A DNA stretch of 64,000 nucleotides, from assembly GCA_018646605.1 (NCBI GenBank), contig JABGUL010000042.1, positions 45,270-109,269 on the forward strand. The letters run 5' to 3'. A program made the translations under genes and the position numbers. The notes beneath the pieces are model-generated. The model was not told the origin of the DNA. It saw only the letters and a program-made list of their open reading frames with translations, and searched no databases. Numbering within the stretch: position 1 is the first letter of the stretch; every line of letters starts with the position of its first letter. Positions 56,400 through 63,994 of the stretch are shown in pieces. This stretch comes from Flavobacteriaceae bacterium (GTDB lineage Bacteria; Bacteroidota; Bacteroidia; Flavobacteriales; Flavobacteriaceae).

Positions 56400-57047
56400 A
56401 TGGAAAATGAAGATTTAGGACATTTACGTAAATCCTATCAAAAAGGAGAACTAAAAGTTGAAGACATTCAGGGAGAACCGATGACTTTTTTTAAAAAATG
56501 GTTTGCTGAGGCTAACAATGTGCCTGCAATAGAAGAAGTTAATGCAATGACCCTTTCAACCTTAGGACTTGACGATTATCCTAAGTCAAGGATTGTTCTT
56601 TTAAAAGCATTAACAGAAGAGGGATTTGTTTTTTACACCAACTATCATAGTGATAAAGGAACATCAATTGAGCATCATGCTAAAGTAGGTCTCGCATTTT
56701 TTTGGCCTCCATTAGAACGTCAGGTAATTATCAAGGGTGAAGCAGTAAAATTAAGTTCCCAAGCTTCAGATAGTTATTTTAAGAGTCGGCCGAAGGGAAG
56801 CCAGATTGGCGCTATCGTTTCTGATCAAAGCAAGGTGATCTCAGACCGATCTATTATGGAAGCAAAATTAGAGGCATTAGAAATTGAATATGCAGAAAAG
56901 GAAGTTCCTCGTCCAGAACATTGGGGTGGTTATGTTGTAAAACCTCAATGTATTGAATTTTGGCAAGGTAGACCCAACCGTTTACATGATCGAATGAGAT
57001 GTCAGCTTCAGGGGAATTTTTGGAATATTGAACGCTTAGCTCCCTAA
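56400..57047 (+). CDS. pdxH: Pyridoxamine/pyridoxine 5'-phosphate oxidase
   Basis: 215 aa. FMN-binding split-barrel with DLGHLRKSYQKGEL at the start, PKSRIVLLKAL, FFWPPLERQVIIKGEA, SRPKGSQIGAIVSDQS and WGGYVVKPQCIEFWQG, ending WNIERLAP: all hallmarks of PdxH. It makes pyridoxal 5'-phosphate. sixA starts 1 bp after the stop, so it probably leads the pdxH-sixA-ppk1-ppx run, with its own near-leaderless promoter. Confidence 0.96.
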   Translation: MENEDLGHLRKSYQKGELKVEDIQGEPMTFFKKWFAEANNVPAIEEVNAMTLSTLGLDDYPKSRIVLLKALTEEGFVFYTNYHSDKGTSIEHHAKVGLAFFWPPLERQVIIKGEAVKLSSQASDSYFKSRPKGSQIGAIVSDQSKVISDRSIMEAKLEALEIEYAEKEVPRPEHWGGYVVKPQCIEFWQGRPNRLHDRMRCQLQGNFWNIERLAP

Positions 57048-57048
57048 T

Positions 57049-57534
57049 ATGAAAGAATTAATACTATTGCGTCATGCTAAATCATCTTGGGAATATTCGG
57101 TTTCAGACCGTAACCGTCCTCTGACAGAAAAGGGTATGAAGCGAATTGCTCAGATGGCTACAGTAAGTTCAATACTTTTTAAAGATCAAGAAATTATTTT
57201 TTCAAGTCCCGCTAATCGAGCATTACATACAGCAACTTTGCTTATGAATACAGTAGCTATTGATTTTGAAAAATTGAAAGTGAATGAATTGCTATATACC
57301 TTTGATGCTTCACAAGTACTTGAATTTATACATTCAATAGGCGATAAATATGAGAAAGTAATTTGCGTGGGACATAATCCTGCATTTAGTTCTGTGATAC
57401 GTTATTTAAGTGATACAACTTTAAGAAATCTTCCTACAGCTGCTTGGGCAAGAATTGTATTTTCTCAGTCACAATGGTCTAAAGTAGCAAATGGGAAGTG
57501 TACCTTAGGTTTACCAAAAGAGATATTAGCTTAG
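57049..57534 (+). CDS. sixA: SixA-like histidine phosphatase
   Basis: 161 aa. The phosphohistidine-phosphatase RHG variant is LLRHAKSSW (6-14), and the second catalytic His is in VGHNPAFS. SixA removes phosphate from phosphohistidine in proteins such as the PTS NPr in E. coli. It is packed 1 bp after pdxH and 1 bp before ppk1, next to a polyphosphate kinase that itself uses a phosphohistidine; a functional link is speculative. Confidence 0.88.
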   Translation: MKELILLRHAKSSWEYSVSDRNRPLTEKGMKRIAQMATVSSILFKDQEIIFSSPANRALHTATLLMNTVAIDFEKLKVNELLYTFDASQVLEFIHSIGDKYEKVICVGHNPAFSSVIRYLSDTTLRNLPTAAWARIVFSQSQWSKVANGKCTLGLPKEILA

Positions 57535-57535
57535 T

Positions 57536-59590
57536 ATGAAAGAAGATGCACTTTATATAAATCGTGAAATTAGTTGGTTAGATTTTAATGCTCGAGTACT
57601 ACAAGAAGCTGCTAATCAGAATGTTCCGCTGCTTGAGCGTCTTCGATTTATTGGAATTTTTTCAAATAATTTGGATGAATTTTTTCAAGTTCGCTATGCA
57701 ACTGTTCAACGTATTGCTCAATCGGATATGACCGGTAGAAAGATTTTTGGGGGTAAAAATGCAAAAGATTTATTAAAAGCAATTACAAAAAAAGTAATTC
57801 ATCAACAAAAGGAAACTAATAAAATCCTTACAAACATAGAAAACGAGCTTGAAAAAGAAAACATCTATTTTGTCAATGAGCAGAATGTAATTGCGGAACA
57901 TCAAGAGTTTTTGAAGGAATACTTTATTCAGAAAGTGAGCCCAGCACTAATGACGATTATTATTTCTGAAAAATTCCCTCAAGACTTATCAGATAACCAT
58001 GCTTTCTTAGCCGTAAAACTGTCTTTCGAAAAAACAAAAAATGCTGAAAATCAGTATGCACTTATTGAGATTCCTACTGAATTAGATCGATTTATTGTTT
58101 TGCCTTCTATTGGCAAAAAACAGTACGTCATGTTTTTGGATGATTTAATTCGGTATCATTTTCATTTAATTTTTAATTTTTTCGAGTTTTCAAGTATTGA
58201 AGCCCACATGATTAAAGTTACTCGAGATGCCGAACTTGATATGGAGGGTGATGTATCCAAAAGTTATATTAATAAAATTGTAGAAAGTGTACGGGAGCGA
58301 ATTTTAGCAGAACCTGTTCGATTGGTTTATGATAAAGAGATTTCTTTAGAAACATTAAACATTATAAAAGATTTGTTAGGTATCGATACCTCAGATAGCC
58401 TAATTCCCGGAGGGCGTTATCATAACCGAAAGGATTTCATGAAGTTTCCTCAATTAAATAGAAATGATTTGCTTTACAGCAGAATGCAACCCATTCCGAT
58501 TGAGGGCTTATCGCTTGAAAAAAGTATTTTTAAGGCGATAGAGGAGAAAGATTACCTTTTATACACTCCTTATCATAGTTTTTCATTTGTGATTAAATTT
58601 TTACGTGAAGCCGCTTTAGATCCTGAAGTAAATTCAATCAAGATTACCATTTACCGTTTATCACGACTTTCGAATGTGGCAAGTGCATTAATTAATGCGG
58701 CTAAAAATGGAAAAAAAGTACTTGTTCAAATTGAGCTTCAAGCCCGTTTTGATGAAACAAATAATATTACGTACGCAGAACAAATGCAGGCCGCTGGAGT
58801 AGAGCTTATTTTTGGAATTCCAGGGTTAAAGGTACATTCCAAAATATGTATAATTGAAAAAATAAAACAAGGTAAAAAGAAACGTTTTGGTTTTATTAGT
58901 ACTGGAAACCTAAATGAGGATACTGCCAAAATTTATACTGATTACACCCTATTCACTTCTAATCCAAAGGTGCTCAAAGAAGTGAATAAAGTATTTAATT
59001 TTCTCCAAGTACATTACAAACTAAAAAAATATAAACACCTCATTGTTTCTCCGCATTACACCCATGCTGCTTTGGTGCGTATGATAAATAAAGAAATTGA
59101 AAATAAGAAGGCTGGTTTACCAAATGGGATTAAACTAAAATTAAATGCCATCACTAATTTTTCTATGATCAATAAATTGTATGAGGCAAGTCAAGCAGGA
59201 GTTCCTATTCAAATGATCGTAAGAGGGATCTGTTCTTTGATTCCAGGAGTGAAAGGCATGAGTGAAAATATTGAAGTAATAAGTATTGTGGATCGATATT
59301 TGGAACATCCACGCGTATATGCCTTTGAAAATGGAGGCAATCAAAAGGTCTATATTTCCTCTGCAGATTTTATGACTAGAAATATTGAGAATAGAGTAGA
59401 AGTTGCAGCACCTATATATGATCCTAGTCTACAGAAACAAATCCTTGATGTCTTTGATATTATTTGGAAAGATAATGTCAAGGCACGCTACATAAACAAA
59501 ACTTCCCAAAATCAATTTAAAACTAATTCAGATAAACCCGTTCGATCTCAATGGGCAATTTTTGATTATTATAAAAACCTACAGCTTTGA
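57536..59590 (+). CDS. ppk1: Polyphosphate kinase 1
   Basis: 684 aa. PPK1 features: N-terminal INREISWLDFNARVLQEA, and the phosphohistidine domain with His434 in KVHSKICII, the residue corresponding to E. coli His435. The C-terminal GICSLIPGVKG motif carries the ATP-binding region. It makes polyphosphate from ATP. Its stop overlaps a TTG start of ppx, so synthesis and breakdown enzymes are translationally coupled. Confidence 0.96.
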   Translation: MKEDALYINREISWLDFNARVLQEAANQNVPLLERLRFIGIFSNNLDEFFQVRYATVQRIAQSDMTGRKIFGGKNAKDLLKAITKKVIHQQKETNKILTNIENELEKENIYFVNEQNVIAEHQEFLKEYFIQKVSPALMTIIISEKFPQDLSDNHAFLAVKLSFEKTKNAENQYALIEIPTELDRFIVLPSIGKKQYVMFLDDLIRYHFHLIFNFFEFSSIEAHMIKVTRDAELDMEGDVSKSYINKIVESVRERILAEPVRLVYDKEISLETLNIIKDLLGIDTSDSLIPGGRYHNRKDFMKFPQLNRNDLLYSRMQPIPIEGLSLEKSIFKAIEEKDYLLYTPYHSFSFVIKFLREAALDPEVNSIKITIYRLSRLSNVASALINAAKNGKKVLVQIELQARFDETNNITYAEQMQAAGVELIFGIPGLKVHSKICIIEKIKQGKKKRFGFISTGNLNEDTAKIYTDYTLFTSNPKVLKEVNKVFNFLQVHYKLKKYKHLIVSPHYTHAALVRMINKEIENKKAGLPNGIKLKLNAITNFSMINKLYEASQAGVPIQMIVRGICSLIPGVKGMSENIEVISIVDRYLEHPRVYAFENGGNQKVYISSADFMTRNIENRVEVAAPIYDPSLQKQILDVFDIIWKDNVKARYINKTSQNQFKTNSDKPVRSQWAIFDYYKNLQL

Positions 59591-60468
59591 AAATTAGAAA
59601 ATACGCAGCTATTGATATTGGCTCTAACGCAGTTCGGATGTTAGTGGCTAATGTTGTGGAATACGAAAAAAAAACTATTTTTCTAAAGAATTCACTTGTG
59701 CGTATTCCCGTTCGTTTGGGGCAAGATGCTTTTAGTGAAGGAAAGATTTCCGAAGTCAATATCAAACGCATTATAAAATCCATGAAAGCTTTTAAACTAT
59801 TGATGAAAGTCCATGGTGTTAAGGATTACTTGGCTTTTGCAACATCTGCACTTAGAGAAGCGAAAAATGGTTCAAAAGTAGTTGAAAAAGTACTTGAAAA
59901 ATCAGGGATTAAAATTGAAATAATCGATGGAAAGAAGGAAGCTAAAATTATTTCCAACACAACTATTTTTGATACTATCAGTAAAGAAAAGACATTTCTC
60001 TATGTTGATGTGGGTGGAGGAAGTACCGAATTTAGTGTTTTGATAAAAGGAAAACGTACGTATTCAAAATCATTTAAAATTGGAACGGTTCGTTTATTAA
60101 ATGATAAAGTGAGTGATGAAACCTGGCAAGCTGCTGAAGAGTGGGTTAACGAACATACTCAAGGCCATGAAAAAATCTATCTATTGGGTACGGGAGGGAA
60201 TATTAACAAGCTGCATAAAATGGCTGGTATTAAAGACGATAGACCTATTAGCTATCTAACTTTAAATGCCCTATCAAATAAATTGAATCTACTTACCTAT
60301 GAAGAACGTATTGTTAAATTGGGTTTGAACCCTGATCGTTCTGATGTGATTTTCCCTGCCGCTAAATTATTTCTAAAAACCTTAAATTGGAGTGGTGCAA
60401 AGGATATCTATGTTCCAAAAGTGGGGCTTTCTGATGGGATGATTCGAGAACTTTGCAAAAACAAATAA
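59587..60468 (+). CDS. ppx: Exopolyphosphatase, Ppx/GppA family, TTG start
   Basis: 293 aa. The ASKHA fold opens AAIDIGSNAVRMLVANV and has FATSALREAKN and VDVGGGSTEFSVL phosphate-binding loops. The start must be at or near the TTG at 59587, because the AAIDIGSN strand begins six codons later and no ATG lies in between; it overlaps the ppk1 TGA. Length and ending are shorter than E. coli Ppx (513 aa), matching the short two-domain Ppx/GppA form. It hydrolyses polyphosphate or pppGpp. Confidence 0.92.
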   Translation: MKIRKYAAIDIGSNAVRMLVANVVEYEKKTIFLKNSLVRIPVRLGQDAFSEGKISEVNIKRIIKSMKAFKLLMKVHGVKDYLAFATSALREAKNGSKVVEKVLEKSGIKIEIIDGKKEAKIISNTTIFDTISKEKTFLYVDVGGGSTEFSVLIKGKRTYSKSFKIGTVRLLNDKVSDETWQAAEEWVNEHTQGHEKIYLLGTGGNINKLHKMAGIKDDRPISYLTLNALSNKLNLLTYEERIVKLGLNPDRSDVIFPAAKLFLKTLNWSGAKDIYVPKVGLSDGMIRELCKNK

Positions 60469-60520
60469 ACTGTAAGAATAAGAGGATCAGTTTATTATAC
60501 TTGACTTTTTATAAAGTCAA
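60464..60520. terminator. Two hairpins between ppx and dnaX
   Basis: AATAAACTG/CAGTTTATT (60464-60472 and 60488-60496) and TTGACTTT/AAAGTCAA (60501-60508 and 60513-60520) are adjacent perfect stems in a convergent gap. Neither has a long T tail, so they are terminator candidates only. Confidence 0.45.
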
Positions 60521-60532
60521 TCTATAATTCAT

Positions 60533-61240
60533 TTAAAAATCTAAATCAAACGTATTTCGTAGGTCTTCTAAGCTTGGGTTTATTTTAAGTAAATGCTGGT
60601 ATTTTTCATTCGGTGAATAAACTGAATCTTCTCTAGTTGTTTCACTAATTTCTAGTGCAATGGTGAGGCTTTGGTTGTTTAAAGAATTGCGTAAAAACGG
60701 AAGTAAACGCTCCATTTCTCTTACCATTTCTACTTTATTCATTTCATTGGCAACCATAAAACCTAATTCAAAGCCACCGTTTAAAGTCACTTTATTCATA
60801 CTCAAAACAGCAGCTATATTACTTTTCCCCTCCTTTTTTACATCGTCTGTATATTGATTCCAAAGTATTTCTACTTGTTCGAGTACAAAAGGGTCTTCCG
60901 GAAGTTCTGTCTCAATGACTTTAGGTTGGCTTTTTTCTTTAGCAGCCTTCTTTAGTGCAATGCTAGAAAGTGAAAATCCCGAAACTTGAGAAGAGATAGG
61001 TTTTGAAGGTTTGTATTCTTCATTAGGATCTTCAACTTTGGATGCCCCTTCATTCACAACAGAGACTTGGGGTACACTTGGACTTGCTACTTCCTGATTC
61101 ATTTCTATAGTGGGAGTAGAAATTACATCTGAATCGAGTTGAATAATAATTTTTTCTTTTTCTTCCGATGGTTCATCGGCGGTTGTATTAGGTAGTGAAG
61201 TTGATGTTTTTTTAAGCTCCGATGCTGGGATTATGTACCC
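60533..61240 (-). CDS. dnaX: DnaX tau C-terminal part, in the -1 frame relative to the gamma frame
   Basis: These 235 codons continue the dnaX protein after the A10 run but in the -1 frame. They begin GYIIPASELKK and run to a tau-like C-terminal domain (ILWNQYTDDVKKEGKSNIA, ELGFMVANEMNKVEMV, FLRNSLNNQSLTIALEIS, ending RNTFDLDF). A Ser/Pro/Glu-rich linker (residues ~20-100 of this part) precedes it. The open frame reaches upstream to 61288, but the natural junction is GEKKK-GYIIPAS at the slippery run, giving a 591-residue fused product. In E. coli, tau links the polymerase core and the helicase. No plausible independent start is visible. Confidence 0.85.
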   Translation of the reverse strand, partial: GYIIPASELKKTSTSLPNTTADEPSEEKEKIIIQLDSDVISTPTIEMNQEVASPSVPQVSVVNEGASKVEDPNEEYKPSKPISSQVSGFSLSSIALKKAAKEKSQPKVIETELPEDPFVLEQVEILWNQYTDDVKKEGKSNIAAVLSMNKVTLNGGFELGFMVANEMNKVEMVREMERLLPFLRNSLNNQSLTIALEISETTREDSVYSPNEKYQHLLKINPSLEDLRNTFDLDF

Positions 61241-62307
61241 TTTTTTTTTTCTCCATTGAAATGGAGCGAAGCTAGTTGCATCAAGCAAAGTTCAAGATGA
61301 ACACGTCTATTTTTACAGTTTTTGTAGCCTATTTCACATTGATTAATTAAAGAAATAGCATCTAGAAGATAGGAAGGGGATAGTGAAGTAGTGTCTTTAC
61401 TGTAAGTTTCTTTTATACTGGATCCAACTTCCATTAAATTCAATGTGGAGGGATCTTTAGCTAGCATCAAATTGCGAAAATGACCACCTAATCCGCTTAG
61501 AAACTCTAAACTATCAATACCCCTTTGGAGTAGACCGTCATAAGCAGTTAAAATACCTGGTATATCATTTTTAAATATCATTTCGCCAAGATTTGCATAC
61601 GTCTGGTAATCAAGCACATTTAAGTTTTCAGCAACAGCAACAGCAGATAAATTTCCTTGAGTAAAACTCACCATTCGATCAAAAATAGATAAAGCATCAC
61701 GTAGGGCACCCTCCGCCTTTTGTGCAATTAGGTAAAGTGCATTTTCTTCAAAAACTAAACCTCGATCGATTGCAATTTTCTCTAAATACTTTTGAATGTC
61801 TTGAACAGCGATTCTTTTAAAATCATAAACTTGACAGCGAGATAGAACTGTAGGAATTATTTTATTTTTTTCAGTAGTAGCCAGTATGAAAATTACATGC
61901 TTTGGGGGCTCCTCTAAGGTTTTCAAAAAGGCATTGAATGCATTTGCTGAAAGCATGTGAGCCTCATCAATGATGTATATTTTGTGGGATCCTACTTGGG
62001 GAGGAATCCGAACTTGATCATTTATTTTTCGAATATCTTCCACAGAATTATTTGAAGCGGCATCCAATTCAAAAATATTGAAAGAATAATCCCCATCCTC
62101 AGCAGTTGTGGCACTGTTTATTTTTTTGGCTAGGATCCTAGCGCATGATGTTTTTCCAACGCCCCTAGGACCACAAAAGAGTAATGCTTGCGCCAGTTGA
62201 TTGCTGTCAAGGCTATTTTGTAGTGTCTTTGTAATACTTTCTTGACCTACTACCTCTTCGAAAGAGGTGGGTCTGTATTTTAAAGCCGATACAACAAATG
62301 ATTTCAT
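61231..62307 (-). CDS. dnaX: DNA polymerase III gamma/tau, 0-frame gamma-like product
   Basis: 358 aa. It is the AAA+ clamp-loader subunit: Walker A GPRGVGKTS (46-54), DEAH (114-117), sensor-1 ATTEK and SRC (LSRCQVYDFKR). The E. coli-type zinc module after Walker A is absent, as I recall for flavobacterial DnaX. The 0-frame ends GEKKKGT and TAA right after an A10 run, while the -1 frame continues the protein. Without frameshifting only the short gamma-like form is made. Promoter TATCTTTG lies 6 nt before the ATG. The main alternative is a homopolymer sequencing error. Confidence 0.92.
   Translation of the reverse strand: MKSFVVSALKYRPTSFEEVVGQESITKTLQNSLDSNQLAQALLFCGPRGVGKTSCARILAKKINSATTAEDGDYSFNIFELDAASNNSVEDIRKINDQVRIPPQVGSHKIYIIDEAHMLSANAFNAFLKTLEEPPKHVIFILATTEKNKIIPTVLSRCQVYDFKRIAVQDIQKYLEKIAIDRGLVFEENALYLIAQKAEGALRDALSIFDRMVSFTQGNLSAVAVAENLNVLDYQTYANLGEMIFKNDIPGILTAYDGLLQRGIDSLEFLSGLGGHFRNLMLAKDPSTLNLMEVGSSIKETYSKDTTSLSPSYLLDAISLINQCEIGYKNCKNRRVHLELCLMQLASLHFNGEKKKGT
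61241..61266 (-). other. Candidate slippage/frameshift site in dnaX: hairpin plus A10 run
   Basis: In the mRNA, CUCCAU-UUCA-AUGGAG is a perfect 6-bp tetraloop hairpin (61251-61266), directly followed by ten A residues (61241-61250) and GGG. Adding one A, or a -1 shift on the A run, joins the gamma frame to the tau frame. The 0-frame TAA lies at 61231-61233. Confidence 0.75.
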
Positions 62308-62313
62308 GAATTA

Positions 62314-62321
62314 CAAAGATA
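62314..62321 (-). promoter_or_regulatory. -7 promoter element immediately before dnaX
   Basis: TATCTTTG on the minus strand ends 6 nt before the dnaX ATG, so the leader would be about two bases. Confidence 0.45.
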
Positions 62322-62386
62322 TAAATCCGATTATAGTATCTCTATTTATGAAGGGTGATATTCCTCGTTAATTATTAACAAATGGC

Positions 62387-62394
62387 TAACTTTG
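62387..62394 (+). promoter_or_regulatory. -7 promoter element for rnpB
   Basis: TAACTTTG ends 4 nt before the inferred mature 5' end of RNase P RNA, making this a useful calibration of the start distance in this organism. A perfect GTTAAT-T-ATTAAC inverted repeat (62367-62379) lies just upstream. Confidence 0.6.
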
Positions 62395-62398
62395 TCCC

Positions 62399-62688
62399 GC
62401 AGGCTATCTTATCGCTCTTTTCATTTGAAAGGAGAGGAAAGTCCGGACACCATAGAGCAGCATAGCGGGTAACACCCGTCCTTTGAAAGAAGCGGACCAG
62501 TGCAACAGAAAGCAAGTACAGTTCGGCTGTAGTGAAACCAGGTAAACTCTATGCGGTGCAACGCCAAGTATATCTACAATTAAGAGCGGCTCGTTCAATG
62601 TAGAAGGGTAGGCGGCTAGAATGTAAAAGTAATTTTACATCCAGATAAATGATAAGACTCGACAGAATCCGGCTTATCGGCCTGCTTT
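62399..62688 (+). ncRNA. rnpB: RNase P RNA (bacterial type A)
   Basis: About 290 nt. The P1 helix pairs GCAGGC (62399-62404) with GCCTGC (62680-62685). The conserved core GAGGAAAGTCCGGAC lies near the 5' end and the ACAGAA and GTGAAACCAGGTAAACTC segments are in order. The 3' end GACAGAATCCGGCTTATCGG is followed by a T run as terminator. The ribozyme trims tRNA and tmRNA 5' ends. Open frames across this region are not protein genes. Confidence 0.96.
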
Positions 62689-62690
62689 TT

Positions 62691-63218
62691 TTATTCAAAA
62701 AAGGAAAATACACTTCCTCCATAATTTCTTGAGAAGTCAAACCCATCTCCAGTAGAAAGGTCAATGAAATTGCTATGTTCAAAAATGATGATCCCCGAAT
62801 CATCCAAACGTTTTTTTGCTTGCTCCAGTAGGTTCAAATAAGCTTCAGCTTCCCAGTCATATGGGGGATCAGCAAAAATCAAACTGAACGTACTTGTGTT
62901 TTTTTTAAGGAAAGTGATACATTCTGATTGTATAGTATTAATATCTAATTCTAAATTTCCCGCTGTTTTTTGAATGAAGTTGACACAATGTCGGTTTTGA
63001 TCGACTGCTGTAATTTTCGATACACCCCGTGAGGCAAACTCATAGCTCATGTTTCCTGTACCAGAGAAAAGATCCAAAACGGTAAGCGACTCAAATTCTA
63101 GACGGTGCTGAAGAATGTTAAAAAGCCCTTCTTTGGAACGGTCTGTAGTTGGTCGAACGGGTAAGTTTTTTGGTGCTGAAATCCGTCGACCTTTGTGCGT
63201 GCCAGAAATGATTCTCAT
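62691..63218 (-). CDS. rsmD: 16S rRNA (guanine-966-N2)-methyltransferase
   Basis: 175 aa. The start MRIISGTHKGRRI is diagnostic. The SAM motif is LDLFSGTGNMSYE, and the catalytic ADPPY (DPPY at 117-120) lies in the IFADPPYDW segment; VRPTTDRSKEGLFNIL is the conserved RNA-substrate region. It methylates G966 of 16S rRNA. It overlaps the DUF3822 gene by 1 bp, and its 3' end nearly touches the rnpB terminator on the other strand. Confidence 0.95.
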   Translation of the reverse strand: MRIISGTHKGRRISAPKNLPVRPTTDRSKEGLFNILQHRLEFESLTVLDLFSGTGNMSYEFASRGVSKITAVDQNRHCVNFIQKTAGNLELDINTIQSECITFLKKNTSTFSLIFADPPYDWEAEAYLNLLEQAKKRLDDSGIIIFEHSNFIDLSTGDGFDFSRNYGGSVFSFFE

Positions 63219-63994
63219 TAACTAAAATATTGTGCTAGAAAAGGGGCGTTATGGTTTTCAGTTGCTTGTTTACTGATAATAATCTCTTGATGGAAATGAA
63301 TATTGTTATGATAAAGTCTGATGGCTTCATAAAATGATGCAAAGAGATCTATTTTTCCTAAAAAGACAATCTCAAAAGCATTACTTTCCAATTCAAACTG
63401 TTCCACCACAAAAAAGACATAATAAAGAAATTCATCTTCACTTTGAGTGCTAAACTTGTTGTGAAAAATAATGGACTTATTCTTTGTTAAAAAGAGATCC
63501 ATACTTTCTTTTTGAAGGTGAATATAAAGTTGAATTTTTGTTTCTGATTTCGACGCCAGATTCAAGATGGTTCGTGAAAGTAACGTGTTGTAATGGGTTT
63601 CATGGAAACTGTTTTCTGAAGTTTCTAAAAGGATTTGGATTTCATTGGGATAGGAATAGACATTTACTTGACTATTTTCATCATTATAGTCAAAACGGAA
63701 GGTGTTATTTCCTTTATTTATTTTGTAATGACTCAAGTATCGTTCTAAATGTTTTTCACTAAACAGTGATTTTGGAACAAAGGTGGAGGGGTGTTCAAAA
63801 TGAATTAAGCTAATAGCAGAAAAAGTATTTTTTGGATAGTAATCTATAAACTCATCAAAAGCTTTTTTAAATTCTTTTTGATCAGGATTAGAGGGTAAAA
63901 AGTCAACTTTGGATTGGGTACAAAAAGAAAATCCATTCACAAAGGAGTGAATGGATAATTCATTATGTTGTATGATTTTGTTACTGCTTGGCAT
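63218..63994 (-). CDS. DUF3822 family protein
   Basis: At least 258 aa. The start is taken as the ATG at 63994, six bases from the window end; the frame is still open beyond (TTG, TTT), so an upstream start cannot be excluded. It has the DUF3822 pattern of ATPase-like duplicated strands (LSIHSFVNGFSFCTQ, NVYSYPNEIQILLETSENSF, FHNKFSTQSEDEFLYYVFFVVEQF, EIVFLGKI), an actin/ASKHA-like fold of unknown function found beside rsmD in Bacteroidota. Coupled to rsmD by a 1-bp overlap. Confidence 0.85.
   Translation of the reverse strand: MPSSNKIIQHNELSIHSFVNGFSFCTQSKVDFLPSNPDQKEFKKAFDEFIDYYPKNTFSAISLIHFEHPSTFVPKSLFSEKHLERYLSHYKINKGNNTFRFDYNDENSQVNVYSYPNEIQILLETSENSFHETHYNTLLSRTILNLASKSETKIQLYIHLQKESMDLFLTKNKSIIFHNKFSTQSEDEFLYYVFFVVEQFELESNAFEIVFLGKIDLFASFYEAIRLYHNNIHFHQEIIISKQATENHNAPFLAQYFS

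Noticed and set aside
61231..61288. Treating the tau C-terminal part as a separate gene with an internal ATG
   Set aside because: The ATG at 61288 lies inside the gamma frame and its first ~16 residues (MLDATSFAPFQW) only mirror the out-of-frame gamma coding; the protein continuity is at GEKKK-GYIIPAS.
60533..62307. Calling dnaX a pseudogene
   Set aside because: The tau-frame sequence keeps full coding character and a family-like ending, and dnaX is essential. A programmed shift or a homopolymer error explains it better.
62404..62803. Two minus-strand open frames (64 and 84 codons) over the RNase P RNA
   Set aside because: They lie on rnpB and the end of rsmD. The RNA core motifs explain the sequence.
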